DNA from: Mesostigma viride
Taxonomy: Eukaryota; Streptophyta; Mesostigmatophyceae; Mesostigmatales; Mesostigmataceae
Direction: 5' to 3'
Assembly (NCBI GenBank): GCA_009746045.1
Contig: RPFO01000076.1
Span: 2,802,420-2,866,419 of the forward strand
DNA: 64,000 nucleotides
Shown: one piece after another, positions 53,357 to 64,000 of the stretch
How positions within the stretch are numbered: position 1 is the first letter of the stretch
Layout of the letters: each line of letters opens with the position of its first letter
Program-made: the position numbers and the translations under genes
The notes under the pieces: generated by a model
Seen by the model: the letters and a program-made list of their open reading frames with translations, nothing else
Told to the model about the DNA's origin: nothing
Database searches by the model: none

Positions 53357-55446
53357 CGGATTTCTCTGAAAATAGTTTATTAAACAGAATGCGGGAAAGA
53401 AAGGGCCGCCACAACCTTGTGGCTGTACATGCAGAGAGGCTTGTTAGACGAATGGGGACGGCTTGTTGTTTACCGGGGAATCCTACTGGCAACTAGCTTT
53501 ACCTTTTGTAAGTCAGGCGCCGTTTGTTTGAACGGCCGGCCATGTGTGGAATGCTGACGGAAGTTGCGTCAAAAAGCTGTAATAAAATCTGATGTAACCA
53601 GCACTCACCAATTGATTGGTGTGCTGCTTGGTTGGGTAGTGTGTTCAGGGTTGCATTCGAAGAGTACACATGGCCTGACAGCTCAGAGGTGTGACAGATG
53701 AGCTGGCTGGCTGAATTATTAAATTGTCAGCGTTAGGATATTTCTGGTTTTGCCGTTTTCCATTTTGACGGTAGGCTTGATAAGCATGGTCGGCGGGTTG
53801 TGACCCGTAATTGTTTCTTTGAATGTGCTCACTGAAGCAGTATGAGCGGCCTCGCTGCTATGGCGGCGGGGCTAAAGAAAATTAGGCAAAGACCCCGTCC
53901 TTGCCTGCTATGAAGTCGCGGGCTTTGCGACTTCACGGCAGGTAGGGGCGGTTTGAACGGAACGGAAATTTCGCGTTACCAATGTGCCAAGTGGTTCTGG
54001 TTGGCACCTTGCTGGGCAGCGTCTCGGTGGTCATAGAAAGTGGGCTGGGCGCCCCGCCCCGGCTGCTGGTAATTCCAGCAGCGGAGCCAATCATGTCGAC
54101 TAAGAAGTCCGCAGCTAATGCGGAAACTGTGCGAAGGTCAATAGATTAATTTGGATTCCATGAGACTGCGCTGGTAGTCAGTCAGCGGCCCACAGCCTAG
54201 GGCGCTGCATGGCGCTGCCTTCGGCTTGGTGCGCGGCCCTTTTTTGTTATGGGCCAGCGAGGGATATAAGGGTGACGCGCGGCCGGCTAATTTCTTGCGT
54301 TCCGGAAGAAAATATATTTGCAAAATTCCCACAAAAGGAACCGAGTATCGGAAAGGCGTCTCGGCTGGCAGTGGCAGTGCCTGGCCTTGTCGTCTCTCCC
54401 TGCTCAGCACCCGGCAGGTAGCGGTTCAAACCCTGGTGGCGTCGGAATGCGAATTTTCTGGGTTTTTATCTGGAATAATATTTTGCTGAGGCGGCTCCGC
54501 GGATTCGCTAACCTTTTATCGTCGGGCCCCTTAGGGGGTTATTATAGCCTTGTGCGGGCTGAGTCGCCATGAAGGAGATGTTGCGACACGCCCCACTTTG
54601 TGGTCTTTTATGGAAGCGGCTACCCTCGAGGCTGCCTGGAAGAGGGGGGGGATTCTTCTTCTTTTCTTTGTTCACTGTTATTGGGGCAACAGTGATCCTA
54701 TCAAGTTTTGTTTCCTGAACGGCGACAGTGCGGGGGTGGAGGGCAATGGCGCCAGGGACTGGGGTGGATCGGGGGGCTCTTGCTCCTGCATGCGAGGGAG
54801 ACGAGATGACTACTTAAACCTGCCTTTGGCAGGGGCTCTACTCATTGTTTTCAATCAAATGCTGGTTTTCTTGGGAGCTCAAGTGTCATAATCGGATTTC
54901 TCTGAAATTAGTTTATTAAACAGAATGCGGGAAAGAAAGGGCCGCCACAACCTTGTGGCTGTACATGCAGAGAGGCTTGTTAGACGAATGGGGACGGCTT
55001 GTTGTTTACCGGGGAATCCTACTGGCAACTAGCTTTACCTTTTGTAAGTCAGGCGCCGTTTGTTTGAACGGCCGGCCATGTGTGGAATGCTGACGGAAGT
55101 TGCGTCAAAAAGCTGTATAATAAAATCTGATGTAACCAGCACTCACCAATTGATTGGTGTGCTGCTTGGTTGGGTAGTGTGTTCAGGGTTGCATTCGAAG
55201 AGTACACATGGCCTGACAGCTCAGAGGTGTGACAGATGAGCTGGCTGGCTGAATTATTAAATTGTCAGCGTTAGGATATTTCTGGTTTTGCCGTTTTCCA
55301 TTTTGACGGTAGGCTTGATAAGCATGGTCGGCGGGTTGTGACCCGTAATTGTTTCTTCCCACCCATCCCACCCTTGGGGGGCTCTTGCTCCTGCATGCGA
55401 GGGAGACGAGATGACTACTTAAACCTGCCTTTGGCAGGGGCTCTAC
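53357..55446 (+). mobile_element. YR-3: non-autonomous split-direct-repeat element, end truncated
   Basis: A1 53357-53819, interior, B1 54771-54892, A2 54893-55357, B2 55376-55446. A copies differ by a few bases. B2 stops after CTCTAC, where B1 continues TCATTGTTTTC, because Copia-3 sequence begins. The 950-bp interior has no believable coding frame. AAT precedes both A copies. The A start (GGATTTCTCTGAAAATAGTTT) and the B1 end (CTCATTGTTTTCAATCAAATGCTGG) match YR-A and YR-4. Confidence 0.8.
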
Positions 55447-56176
55447 GATGTAAATCAGAAAGCATGGAATGAACGTTCTCTTTATTGTTCTCATACGTTA
55501 TTGCTGTTGTTGCATAATTCGTCTTCGTTGCGCATAAGAACCTGTTGCGCTTGGCACCTTCATCAGTCTTGCTGAATATCCTACGTGGACATGCATTCCA
55601 GGTAGTTCAGTGCATGCCGCGTGTTAGATACTTCTAGAATCCTCTAGAAGGTTCCAAGGCACGGATGCGCATATGATTGGACGATAGTCGGCTCAGTCCT
55701 CTTGACAGGACTACACCGGCCCTAGACCAGCCGGTGACGTGGAGGCCAGGGAGACGCCCACACATTCTACGTGGCGTTATCCCATTGGCGAGTACTAGTG
55801 AAGTACAGCCATAGGTCCAATACTACAATAAAGTATATTGTAGTAATCTGTACAAGATCCTCTATCTCTGAGGACCCATGTGGACCCTAGATGGGTCTCC
55901 AACCAACTCCAGCCATTCTTTCCCTTGTGAAAGTGATCAGGCTTAGATGTATTCATTGATGTTCGGCCGCACCTGGCCAGTTCACTTTCACATGTGAGGG
56001 CAATGGGGACTCACTCGGGTCTTATGGAGTTTGCATCTCATCATTGCATGGTTGGTGTAACCTGCTGTAGGGAAAACCCAAATCTGAAGGAAAACCTCTT
56101 CTCCAGAGAGGACAAAACCTCCAGGGGGATAAAAACCTACAGGAGGAGCATTAGGCTCAGGCTCCCAGATTACTCC
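55447..56176 (-). other. Copia-3 3' region, probably including its LTR
   Basis: Non-coding. The minus strand has AAGGGAAAGAATGG (about 55908-55921), a plausible polypurine tract; the sequence from there to 55447 would then be the 3' LTR. No second copy is present to confirm this. Confidence 0.4.
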
Positions 56177-59099
56177 TTATGACAAGGGTTTCCCAGCCAT
56201 CATGGACCGCAGCAACTGGTACCCATTAAGGGCCAGTCGTGGAAGCTTGGTCATAGCATCAGCAGGATTTGAATGTCCTGGCAGATGTATGGTCATACAG
56301 TGACTGGACAACTCCTTTGCCACAAGGTAGTCCAAGTCAGTAGTAGTGGCCCTCTCATTCTTGATAAAAGAGACCACGGGCTTATTATCACAATAAACCT
56401 TGACATCAATCACAGGTTGAGGTCTTATCTGACTCAGACACCATAAGAGTAGCTCTCTTATGTATATGGCGTCGCGAATGCACATGGCGTATGCCCTGCA
56501 CTCGGCTGTGTCAATGCCAGCAAACCGCCTCCTCTGAAGGTTACTGGACCAGTATACCAACGAGGGCTGTTTGCCTTCATTCCTGATGGTGATCAGGCAT
56601 CCGGCTCTGGCACCAATTTTGTTGGCAGATCTAGACTCTTGGCTAGCATCTGTATAGGCGTCTATGATGATATGCCTATGCCAGTCTACACCAGACAACA
56701 CCAAGTCAGGAGATTCATTGAGGCAGCCCTCCAGGCGCCTCCTTCCTTCTCCTACAATAACAGAGTCTGGCATCCTACTCTGTACTGCCAGGTCAGGGTT
56801 AGTTGTGGCAGCCAGCCAACCTAGTTGACCTTTAACCGTAGGGGCATTCTCCTCAGTTACTCTCTTGGGCAACTGAGTTATTAGTTTTTCTTTATACCCC
56901 TTCGCCGATTGCAGCTTAAGATGCCATCCTTTGTCATCTTGGAAAAAGGGTACAGCCAATGCCACAGTAAGGTACCTGGCTGTTTTTAGTAAACCATGCT
57001 CTGGTACCAATAGGGGACTTGTCATTGAGCCTTTTATAGGTCTCATTCAACCATCCCTTGGGACCAATGCGTTGCATGTCATCCCCATGTAAGGTAGCCC
57101 AGGTGGGTTGTCCCTTGGATTGCCCTACAAAGAGACAATAGGCAAGATGAGATTGTTGCATCTGACATCTCTCTTGGATGGCAGGAGCAATGGTTTCATA
57201 CCAAATGACTGGACTGCTGACCAGTCCTTCCCAGCCCACTTTAGGCTGCATGTAGGGATAACCTACTTCAGCTCACCAGCATGCTGGGGTCTTGACACAA
57301 CAGGGTCTTTGAGATTGCCAAGTGGCTCTGGCCACCTGAGGATCACCATGCAAAAAGGCCCTGGTGAAGTCATCAACTTCTGCTCCATAATCCAAGCCAT
57401 AGTCCAAAGCACCAAGGTACAGACTAAGAATAAGCCTGAGAACAGGATGCGACAGGCCAGGAGTATACAGCTCCTCCTTATCAAAGTCTGTAGTACCATG
57501 GAACTGGGTTACGACTGGACGTGCGTTTGGTATAGGAGGCTCACCAAGCTTGCTCTTCATCTTGCATACAAAACGCAACTGAAGCATTTGAGCATTGGGT
57601 GGAGGTTCTGAAATGCCTTCAAAAACATCCAGCGTTTGCCACTCCTGGAGCGCACGCACCAATGCTAGTCGCCAGGCCTCAAGGCCAGCGAAAGTGTGAC
57701 AATCCAGGTCTACATCATCAAAGGACATAGGGCTATGAGCAGCAAATGACCTTTTTGTGAGACCAAGAGAAGTCACATTGAGCTGGGCAGGTTCTACCAG
57801 CTCAGAAGCTGGGGGCATATCCCTTCCCCATTCTGCTCCTTTTATTACTGAACCGACACAGACGGTCTTCCAATTTGCCTTCTGGAATATTTCAAGAGGC
57901 AAGGAACATCTGAATGATTCCAGAGGAATTGGGTCACACTGGGTTTTTAGGAGACTCTTTGTGTTATTGGGGCCATCAACAATGGTAACACCGGGAGTCA
58001 CCAAGAATGGCTGGCCAATGAGAGTGGGCCCCTTGTAGCCATCAATAACACAAAGTGTCAAAGACTCACCCAAGAATGGGATAGTGATATTCCCAAGAAC
58101 TTGATGATTAGTGTTACCCGCAAAGTCTTGGACATTAGTCCATGGACTGGGTTCAAGGGAATACTTATCCAGCAAAGCATTAAAGGGCGAGGTGACAGAG
58201 ACCTCTGCTTTGGTATCCACATCAAAGCCATCAAGGTCCATGCCCTTCTCTAGAAGAGAAGTTATTTTGGCAATCTTTAGTGAAGACTTGAGCTTCTTTA
58301 CAATATCCCGAAGCTCTTGAGGATTGCCCCTCTTGCCGAGCTGAGTGTTCAACCTGGACAACCCCTCCTCAGCTTGTCTTCCTTGGGCTGGTATTTTCCC
58401 ATCAGTCTCCAAGGGCAATGGCTTATTACCAGGGTAATTGAATCCAAGCTTTGGCTGTTCAGACTGAAATATGTTATCCACCTGCCCAGGGGTCTCAAGC
58501 CCATGTTCCAACGGCCGGAGCTTCCGGTGCTGATCAGACACCCTATTATCCAACAAGTCAGCTTCAAATATATCATCCTGTGATATCCCAGTCAATGTCT
58601 TAGGCTGAGCTTGCTGAGTAGTAGGCTCCAGTTCATGGGAGGCCGCCCTTTCTGGTAGTTGCTGTTCACTGGCCAAAGGTGGACAGGAAAGATTGGGAGA
58701 TCCAAATGCCTCTCCAGGGGCCATATTTACCAGGGGATTTTCTTGAACGTTCATTGGATCTCTCTTCAATCTATTCCAAGCCAGATGATAAGTGGTACCA
58801 TTCCAGACCACATCAGCAGTTTTCATCTCCAGGTCAACTGAGGTTATGGTCCCTGGACCCTGCCAATAACCGCGTTTACCAGGAGCATTTTCTTTGTGGA
58901 AGATCACCTGGTCTCCCACCTTAAATTTTAATGATTCTCCTCTCTGTTTATCCTTTTCACAGAGATGAGCATACTGTGCCCACCTCTGCTTACTCCATGC
59001 CTGTATTATGTCATCAGGGTAGAGGCCACCTGCTAGTCCACGAGGTGAGACCAGCCATGGAACACCACGCACTTTGAAAGTATGAAAACGGTTGTTCAT
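56177..59099 (-). pseudogene. Copia-3 pol: integrase C-terminus, protease-like domain, RT, RNase H; two frame breaks
   Basis: Main frame 59099-57273. Integrase C-terminus FKVGDQVIFHKENAPGKRG; acidic/polar linker; protease-like block with VDTKAEVSV (D295 from 59099) and VIDGYKGPTLIGQPFL; RT start with first Asp in VDDFTRAFLHGD. After a break near 57260 comes ATLHGDDMQRIGPKGW (HGDD in place of YVDD); after another near 57000 comes RNase H: YTDASQES, DTAECRAYAMCIRDAI, VYCDNKPVVSF and LPGHSNPADAMTKL. It is clearly diverged from Copia-1/2 but has the same domain order. The integrase core is lost where Gypsy-2 begins at 59101. Confidence 0.85.
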
Positions 59100-59491
59100 G
59101 TGTTACGTCGCGTAACAATTCGTTGTAGTTACGGACGTAAATTAGGTCTTTTGCCTCGGTTGTCCCTAGGTTTACGTGTAGCTCCTACCGGGACACTATT
59201 GTCCTCGTAACAGTACTGTGGTACATTGGGTGCCTTTGGGCGCCGCGCCGCGTACTTTACTTGTGGTCCTGATCCTTTGGTAGAATGTAGTGGACCAGCG
59301 TGCATCTGTAGGCGAGGGCCATGTCGGCCCGAGCGTGTTGGACCGTTGGTGGCCATTTATGCACGTTCTACCCCTCGTGTGTGCACTCGGCGTGTGTTAA
59401 ATGAATTAACACATATAGGCTTGGGTCACGGCAGTGTAGTTGTGTTTCCTTCCTCTATTCCTGGAGTAAACGGGTTTTGGTAAATGGTTGT

Positions 59492-59794
59492 ATGGCGTAT
59501 TACAGTAACACATACGTTAATGCATTGAGATCAGCTCCGTCACGTTCGTCTTTCGCTAGGGGTTTGAGTAGAGGAGGCCTGACCAATTTAGGTAGCATCA
59601 GGCCCATTAGAGGTAGAGGTGGCGGTAGAAGTTCGGGACGTAACAATGGTTCCGGAGGAACTTTCGTAGGTAGAGAACGAGACGACGGTCCTTTGTCACA
59701 TACGCCTTTGCAAGAACCCTTCCGCGTCCAGGGATACGAAGACGACACTTTCTTGACAGGTAATGGGCGGGTCGCCTTCAAGCTGGGAGAGTAG
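59492..59794 (+). CDS. Gypsy-2 small RG-rich ORF
   Basis: About 100 codons from ATG 59492 (MAYYSNTYVNALRSAPSR). The middle is an RGG-box-like stretch (LSRGGLTN, RPIRGRGGGRSSGRNN). No family recognised; such sequences bind RNA non-specifically. It may lie within the LTR or leader. Confidence 0.4.
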   Translation: MAYYSNTYVNALRSAPSRSSFARGLSRGGLTNLGSIRPIRGRGGGRSSGRNNGSGGTFVGRERDDGPLSHTPLQEPFRVQGYEDDTFLTGNGRVAFKLGE

Positions 59795-60188
59795 TGCTGC
59801 CCGGTTCGGGACACGCTCTACCTAGATGCTAGACCTGCTCGCAGCGGATAAACCCTTTCGTAGATAGCCTGTCTTTCGCCTTGTTTTCCTGCTTACGGTT
59901 GTTTCCTGTCGTAGATAGGGGATTATTACTGTTCGGATCGGCCAGCGTGAGACGATTAGCGTCGCAGTACCTACACCTTTTTCCTTCGTGCTGCTGTTTT
60001 ATTAGACGGCCGCACCCGCAGAGACACGGGTCGCTGTTTAGGACGAGCGCTGGACTATTCGGTCGCTGATTTAGGACGAGCGCTGGACAATTCCGCCCTC
60101 ATGCTGCTTTCGGTGATCCAGATCGCCCAGATAAGTCGCCTACCCCTTCTTCTAGCGTGACGTCACAAGACCCACCAGGTGCGTTACC
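59795..60188. other. Gypsy-2 leader
   Basis: Non-coding. It holds a 33-bp direct repeat, (G)TCGCTG(A)TTTAGGACGAGCGC, at about 60030-60091. No clear primer binding site. Confidence 0.4.
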
Positions 60189-60578
60189 ATGAGCCAACGT
60201 CGTGTTTTTACTGCGCCTTCCCATTCGTCCAGTGACAATAGCTTAGCTAAATATTACGTAGTTATTACCCCTCAATGGTCAGCCATTTTCCTCTCTTGGT
60301 CAGATGCTAGGAAGATAGTGCAAAATCGTACATATAATGTTAGGTATAAGAAATTTGTTACCTTCGAGGAAGCCCAACAATTCCTTATAGACCATAGTGT
60401 ATCAGATCTAGGCCTACACGTACGTTCTACTCCTCATGGTCGCCCTCCTGTAGAAGCTCTAGATTTTGCTACCCCTCCTTCGTCTCCCCCTAAGCGGGCT
60501 GCATCCTCATCTAGCTTAGATACTCCTCTCACCTTAGAATTCGGTTCCCTATCCATTACTGTTGTTAAAAAGGATTGA
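60189..60578 (+). CDS. Stand-alone RNase H1-type hybrid-binding (viroplasmin-like) ORF upstream of gag
   Basis: 129 codons from ATG 60189 (MSQRRVFTAPSHSSSDNS). Residues about 19-63 read KYYVVITPQWSAIFLSW, then VRYKKFVTFEEAQQFLID, the pattern of the N-terminal hybrid-binding domain of RNase H1 and of caulimovirus P6 (YaVrxGrxxGIfxsWxecxxqV...KkFxtxeeAxxFl). In RNase H1 this domain binds RNA/DNA hybrids. No RNase H catalytic part follows; the C-terminus is Ser/Pro-rich (PPSSPPKRAASSSS). The reading frame is undamaged, unlike gag and pol. Presumed role: binding hybrid or RNA during replication. Confidence 0.7.
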   Translation: MSQRRVFTAPSHSSSDNSLAKYYVVITPQWSAIFLSWSDARKIVQNRTYNVRYKKFVTFEEAQQFLIDHSVSDLGLHVRSTPHGRPPVEALDFATPPSSPPKRAASSSSLDTPLTLEFGSLSITVVKKD

Positions 60579-60700
60579 TTTAAATTGTTTCCTTCTTGCA
60601 GGACATTAAAAGCTTTTTCTTTTCTTTCCTTGCCTTATATTAGGCCTTGTCCTTTATCCTTGTTGCTTTCAGTTAGATTCCTATCATTTACTTAATAAAA

Positions 60701-62160
60701 ATGGATCCAGTGGGTGGAGATATGTCGCCTATACCTACCAATACTACTACTACTAATAATAATAATAATAACCATACCAATACTCGTGGTAACCGACGGG
60801 ACTCACTTGAAACGGTGCACCATCTCACTCCTCAAGGTAATCTTCGTACCTCACCTCCTTCTCCTGTTACTGGTGGTCGCCGTCGTCCCTCACTTACCCC
60901 TCCTACCTATGAACAACGTATGCAAGTCAGATTTAGTGATGACCCTTCCCTTACCTTGAACCAGGCCCCTGCCCCTCCTGCAACCTTGATTCAACCCCCC
61001 AGCAGGTCCTCACTAACTAACAATGTTTCTAGGCCTCCTTCCCACCCTGTGCCTTCCATGCCTGCTTTCAACACGGGTCGTGCCTCTGCCCCTGTCGGCC
61101 CTTCTGGGCGCCCTAGTGCAGTTCCCTTTTACCCACCTGCTTCCTGGTCCTACCCTGAGACGGCCTATGAGGCAGCCCAGGTCCCTACCCGTGTGGCTGA
61201 TTTAGAAGTTAATAGTGATTTCAGCACCATGCCCCTAGATGATAGAAATTATGATCATTTTGCCTACTCCTCTCTTCGTGAGCAATATACTGTCCCCTTC
61301 TCTTATGGGCACCAGCCTGAAACGGTGGCCCCTTCTAGACCCCTACCCAAGACTTTCCTCTTCCTTCCTTCTATCCCGCTTATGTAGCAGTGGAAGATAG
61401 TGGCCCTATGGGAAAAACTGACTCTTCTAATCCCCCTAAGCCCCCTGCTCTTCCCCTCTTTGCTAACCTTCCCAAGCTGGATGTCAAGTCTACCCCTCAA
61501 CAGTTTTTCACCTTTATTATGTTGCTTACCCAGAACACAGAGTCGTGGCAGAATCATAATAGATGGCGTCTCTCTGATGCTGTATTAGTTCCTCACTATC
61601 TTACAACCTGCATTACTCCTGAGCTTGCTAACCTCATTCAGTGTGAGTCTTTGGCCTCTCATGCCTACCCTAACTCTGTAGCAGAATTGTTTAAGCGTTT
61701 AGAGAACCATTTAGTCCCTCCTGATTCAGATTGGCAGGATAGATTAGCCTTTGGTACCTTGCAGCAGGGTACTAAATCATTTAAGGAGTATATGAAAGAG
61801 TTTGATGCTCAGATGGTACGAATTAGGGATTTGTCGGGTGCAGAAGTACGTGCTCGCTTCCTCCAAGGCCTCAGTAGACCTTATTACGTGAAGTCAAGCG
61901 CCAGTTCTCTGCCTACCGTTTTACTGATCTGCCCCTCAAGCATGTGCGCCAGCATCTCTTGCGAGTAGCAGATTTCTTCACCACTCCTTCTCTCCTACCC
62001 GTTCCCGTATTAATAATATTATCCTTACCCCTGAGGAGGAGAACTCCTATGTAGAAGAATTAGATATCTGCGTTGCTGATCTTCAGCTCTTGATGTCTCT
62101 CATATCACATGCTATCATTGTAAGGAAGTAGGTCATCTTAAACGTGAGTGCCCCAAGTTC
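60701..62160 (+). pseudogene. Gypsy-2 gag, several frame changes
   Basis: ATG 60701 (MDPVGGDMSPIPTNTT), Asn/Thr- then Pro/Ser-rich. At about 61360 the frame shifts to one with ALPLFANLPKLDVKSTPQQF, LFKRLENHLVPPDSDWQDRL, FKEYMKEFDAQM and ARFLQGLSRP (Gypsy capsid fold). Another shift occurs near 61885. The zinc knuckle CYHCKEVGHLKRECPK is at about 62112-62159 in yet another frame. Confidence 0.75.
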
Positions 62161-62612
62161 CTTTCGGGTGCTCCCCCTCATCCCGACGCTCGCCCTCCTC
62201 GTACCCCTCAGCGTGCTCCTATTCGTCCTACTTCAGGACGCATTCCCTCAGCTACCCCTAGTAGGCTGAATGCTGTGCAGACAGGACCCCCAGGGTTCCC
62301 CTATGATAATCAGGCTCCCGCACCCTCTTCGCTCCCTCGTGACCCTCCAGCAGTGGCTTTTTCGCCAGGGTCTTCTTCGGGGTTAGTTCCTATGGATTTG
62401 GGGGGGAGGGGGAACAGTAGGCCTGTCAGCCGGGGGTAACCTGGACAGGTCCTTAGATAGTACCCCAGATAAAAATTTTTGCCTGCCTGTTTTTATAACC
62501 TCTGTAGGAGCTGAATCTTCCCTACCACTACGTGTGCGTCCTCTTATGTTCTTGAATGGTGGTTTAACCGTCCCCACACTGTTGTAGACCCTTTCTTGCA
62601 TGCTGATGAACT

Positions 62613-64000
62613 TTGAATGTCTCTGTGTTGGTAGATAGCGGTGCGGCTAGCTCCTTTGTGAGCGAGGCCCTAGTTAGGCGTTTAGGACTAGTCCCTACCC
62701 CTCACACCAAACCTGTCACTGTTCATTATGCTGATGGTCGCACCAGTCATTCCCCGGGTACGGTGTCCCTTCCCCTGGTCATACAAGGACGTACTGTCAA
62801 CCTGACGGCCACTATAGGCCCTATCACTACCGCTGATGTATTACTAGGATTAGATTGGCACCAGGATAATAAGATTACTATTAATTATGATACCATGGTC
62901 ATTTGGTTTCCAGATAGCTCTTACTGGGTACCGGAACGTCATTATAGATTGGAAAATTTATCCTTGGTAGATATTACTCCTCCTACACCTGTTGATCCTC
63001 CTGTAAGACCTATACCTGAAGTATTAATGTCCAATGATGAGTTGCGTTCTGAATTAAAGGAATATGGATATTTATTATGTATGTTCCTTCAGTTAGAAGT
63101 ACAGGAGATACCTATCACTAATAATAGTGTGGATATAGATATAAACACAGTGGATACAATAGGAGTGGGATTTACTGAAAATGAAATAGTAAGATACATG
63201 GCTGTGATAGATTCCTCAAAAGTTTTTGAAGAAAAGACTCCTTCTTATCCTCCTCCTCGTTCTGTTTTACACCGTGTAGTTATCAAGGACGGTGCAGTTC
63301 CTACGCACTCTCCGATGTATAGAATGGGCCCTACCGAGTTAAAGGAACTAAAACAGATTTTAGTGTCACTATTAGAAGCAGGATTGATAGAGCCTAGTAA
63401 CTCCCTACTCAGCTGGTGTCCTGTTAGTTCCTAAGCCAAATGGCAAGTTTCGCCTAGTTACTGATTATAGGAAGTTGAATGATATTACTGTGAAGTCTAA
63501 ATACCCTCTACCTCGTATTGATGATATATTTAATAAGGTTAAAGGTTCCACTTGTTTCACAGTACTGGATTGTGCGGATGGTTTTTGGCAGTTGCGGATA
63601 GCTCCTGAGGATTGCCATAAAACCGCCTTTGCTACCCCTTTTGGTCATTACCAGTTTAGAGTAGCGGCTATGGGACTCTGTAACTCGCCTGCCTCTTTTC
63701 AAATGTTAATGAATGAAGTGCTTAGACCTGTTATGGGAAATTCTCACCTTCCTCAGGTGTCCTCTGATTTAAAGGATCCTTCCTTCTCCTCTGTTTCTTT
63801 ATCTGAGCATGACCGTTCTTGTGCTCAAGCTTACTTAGATGATATTCTTATTTACTCTCCTGATTTTGAAACGCACCTACGTGATTTAAAGAAAGTATTA
63901 GAAATAATGGCTGAAAATTCTTTGTGGGCGCGCCGTGCTAAAGTTCGTTCGGGTAGGAGTGTCCCATTTTTAGGGCACGTTCTGTCAGATGCCGGGGTCG
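62613..64000 (+). pseudogene. Gypsy-2 pol: protease and reverse transcriptase, one frameshift, open at the right edge
   Basis: Protease VLVDSGAASSFVSEALVRRL with the catalytic DSG, and VLLGLDWHQDN. RT begins VPTHSPMYRMGPTELKELKQ and LLEAGLIEPSNS. Near 63400 one base is lost or gained; the next frame carries LLVPKPNGKFRLVTDYRKLN, FTVLDCADGFWQLRIAPED (first Asp), FGHYQFRVAAMGLCNSP and AYLDDILIYSPDFE (YLDD). Between MNEVLRPVMG and YLDD there are about 30 extra residues (63742-63825) that most Gypsy RTs lack. RNase H and integrase would follow off the edge. Confidence 0.88.

Larger units (their letters stand above)
59101..64000 (+). mobile_element. Gypsy-2: Ty3/Gypsy retrotransposon, running off the right edge
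   Basis: Begins TGTTACGTCGCGTAACA at the break in Copia-3, a TG start for a 5' LTR whose right end I cannot place. Then come a small RG-rich ORF, a hybrid-binding-domain ORF, gag with zinc knuckle, protease and RT in Gypsy order. Gag and pol are frameshifted several times. Confidence 0.75.

Overview
The window looks like a gene-poor, transposon-dense stretch of a nuclear eukaryotic genome. I see Ty1/Copia and Ty3/Gypsy LTR retrotransposons, tyrosine-recombinase (DIRS/PAT-like) retrotransposons with split direct repeats, LINEs, CACTA-type ends, small TIR elements and a minisatellite. I see no operons, rRNA or tRNA genes, and no host gene I can defend. The mix (PAT/DIRS-like elements, Copia elements with a TGGTATC primer site, CACTA ends) and mid-range GC suggest an alga or related protist, but the sequence alone does not fix the lineage.

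Layout. 1-3804: right part of a CACTA-like element with a broken minus-strand gene at the left edge and a TTTTCTCAC array at its right end. It cuts into a Copia element (Copia-1, 3805-8262), which also carries a 1.3-kb TIR insertion. Copia-1 and a second copy of the same family (Copia-2, 9309-20910, target duplication ACTTC) both sit inside one minus-strand Gypsy element (8263-9303 plus 20916-21072). Copia-2 is itself split by a 3.1-kb gag-only LTR element with matched 743-bp LTRs and target duplication GGGAG (10988-14123). 21073-22801: a perfect 152-bp palindrome, a TIR element and CACTA-like ends, which cut into the gag of another Copia (22802-24647, minus). 25196-26580: LINE-A. 27016-28102: a pogo-like TIR element. 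29164-31195: a 2-kb minisatellite.

34018-48020 is one minus-strand LINE (LINE-B) cut into four pieces by three tyrosine-recombinase retrotransposons: a non-autonomous one (YR-4, 34094-36056), YR-A (36555-41414) and YR-B (42270-47597). LINE-A gives the empty site for each. 48596-51960 is a third, decayed LINE (ORF1 and endonuclease). 52386-53079 is a diverged LTR of the Copia-1/2 type. 53357-55446 is another non-autonomous split-repeat element (YR-3), cut by Copia-3 (55447-59099, minus), which is cut in turn by Gypsy-2 (59101 to the right edge).

Most notable: two diverged Copia families whose protease-like domain lies between integrase and reverse transcriptase; NPGP (2A-like) motifs at the RNase H/recombinase joint of both autonomous YR elements; a stand-alone RNase H1-type hybrid-binding (viroplasmin) ORF upstream of gag in Gypsy-2; a very young gag-only LTR element; and an autonomous/non-autonomous YR family sharing both terminal motifs. 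Nearly every coding region is broken by frameshifts, often at short homopolymers. The YR-B pol (976 codons) is the one long frame that looks intact.
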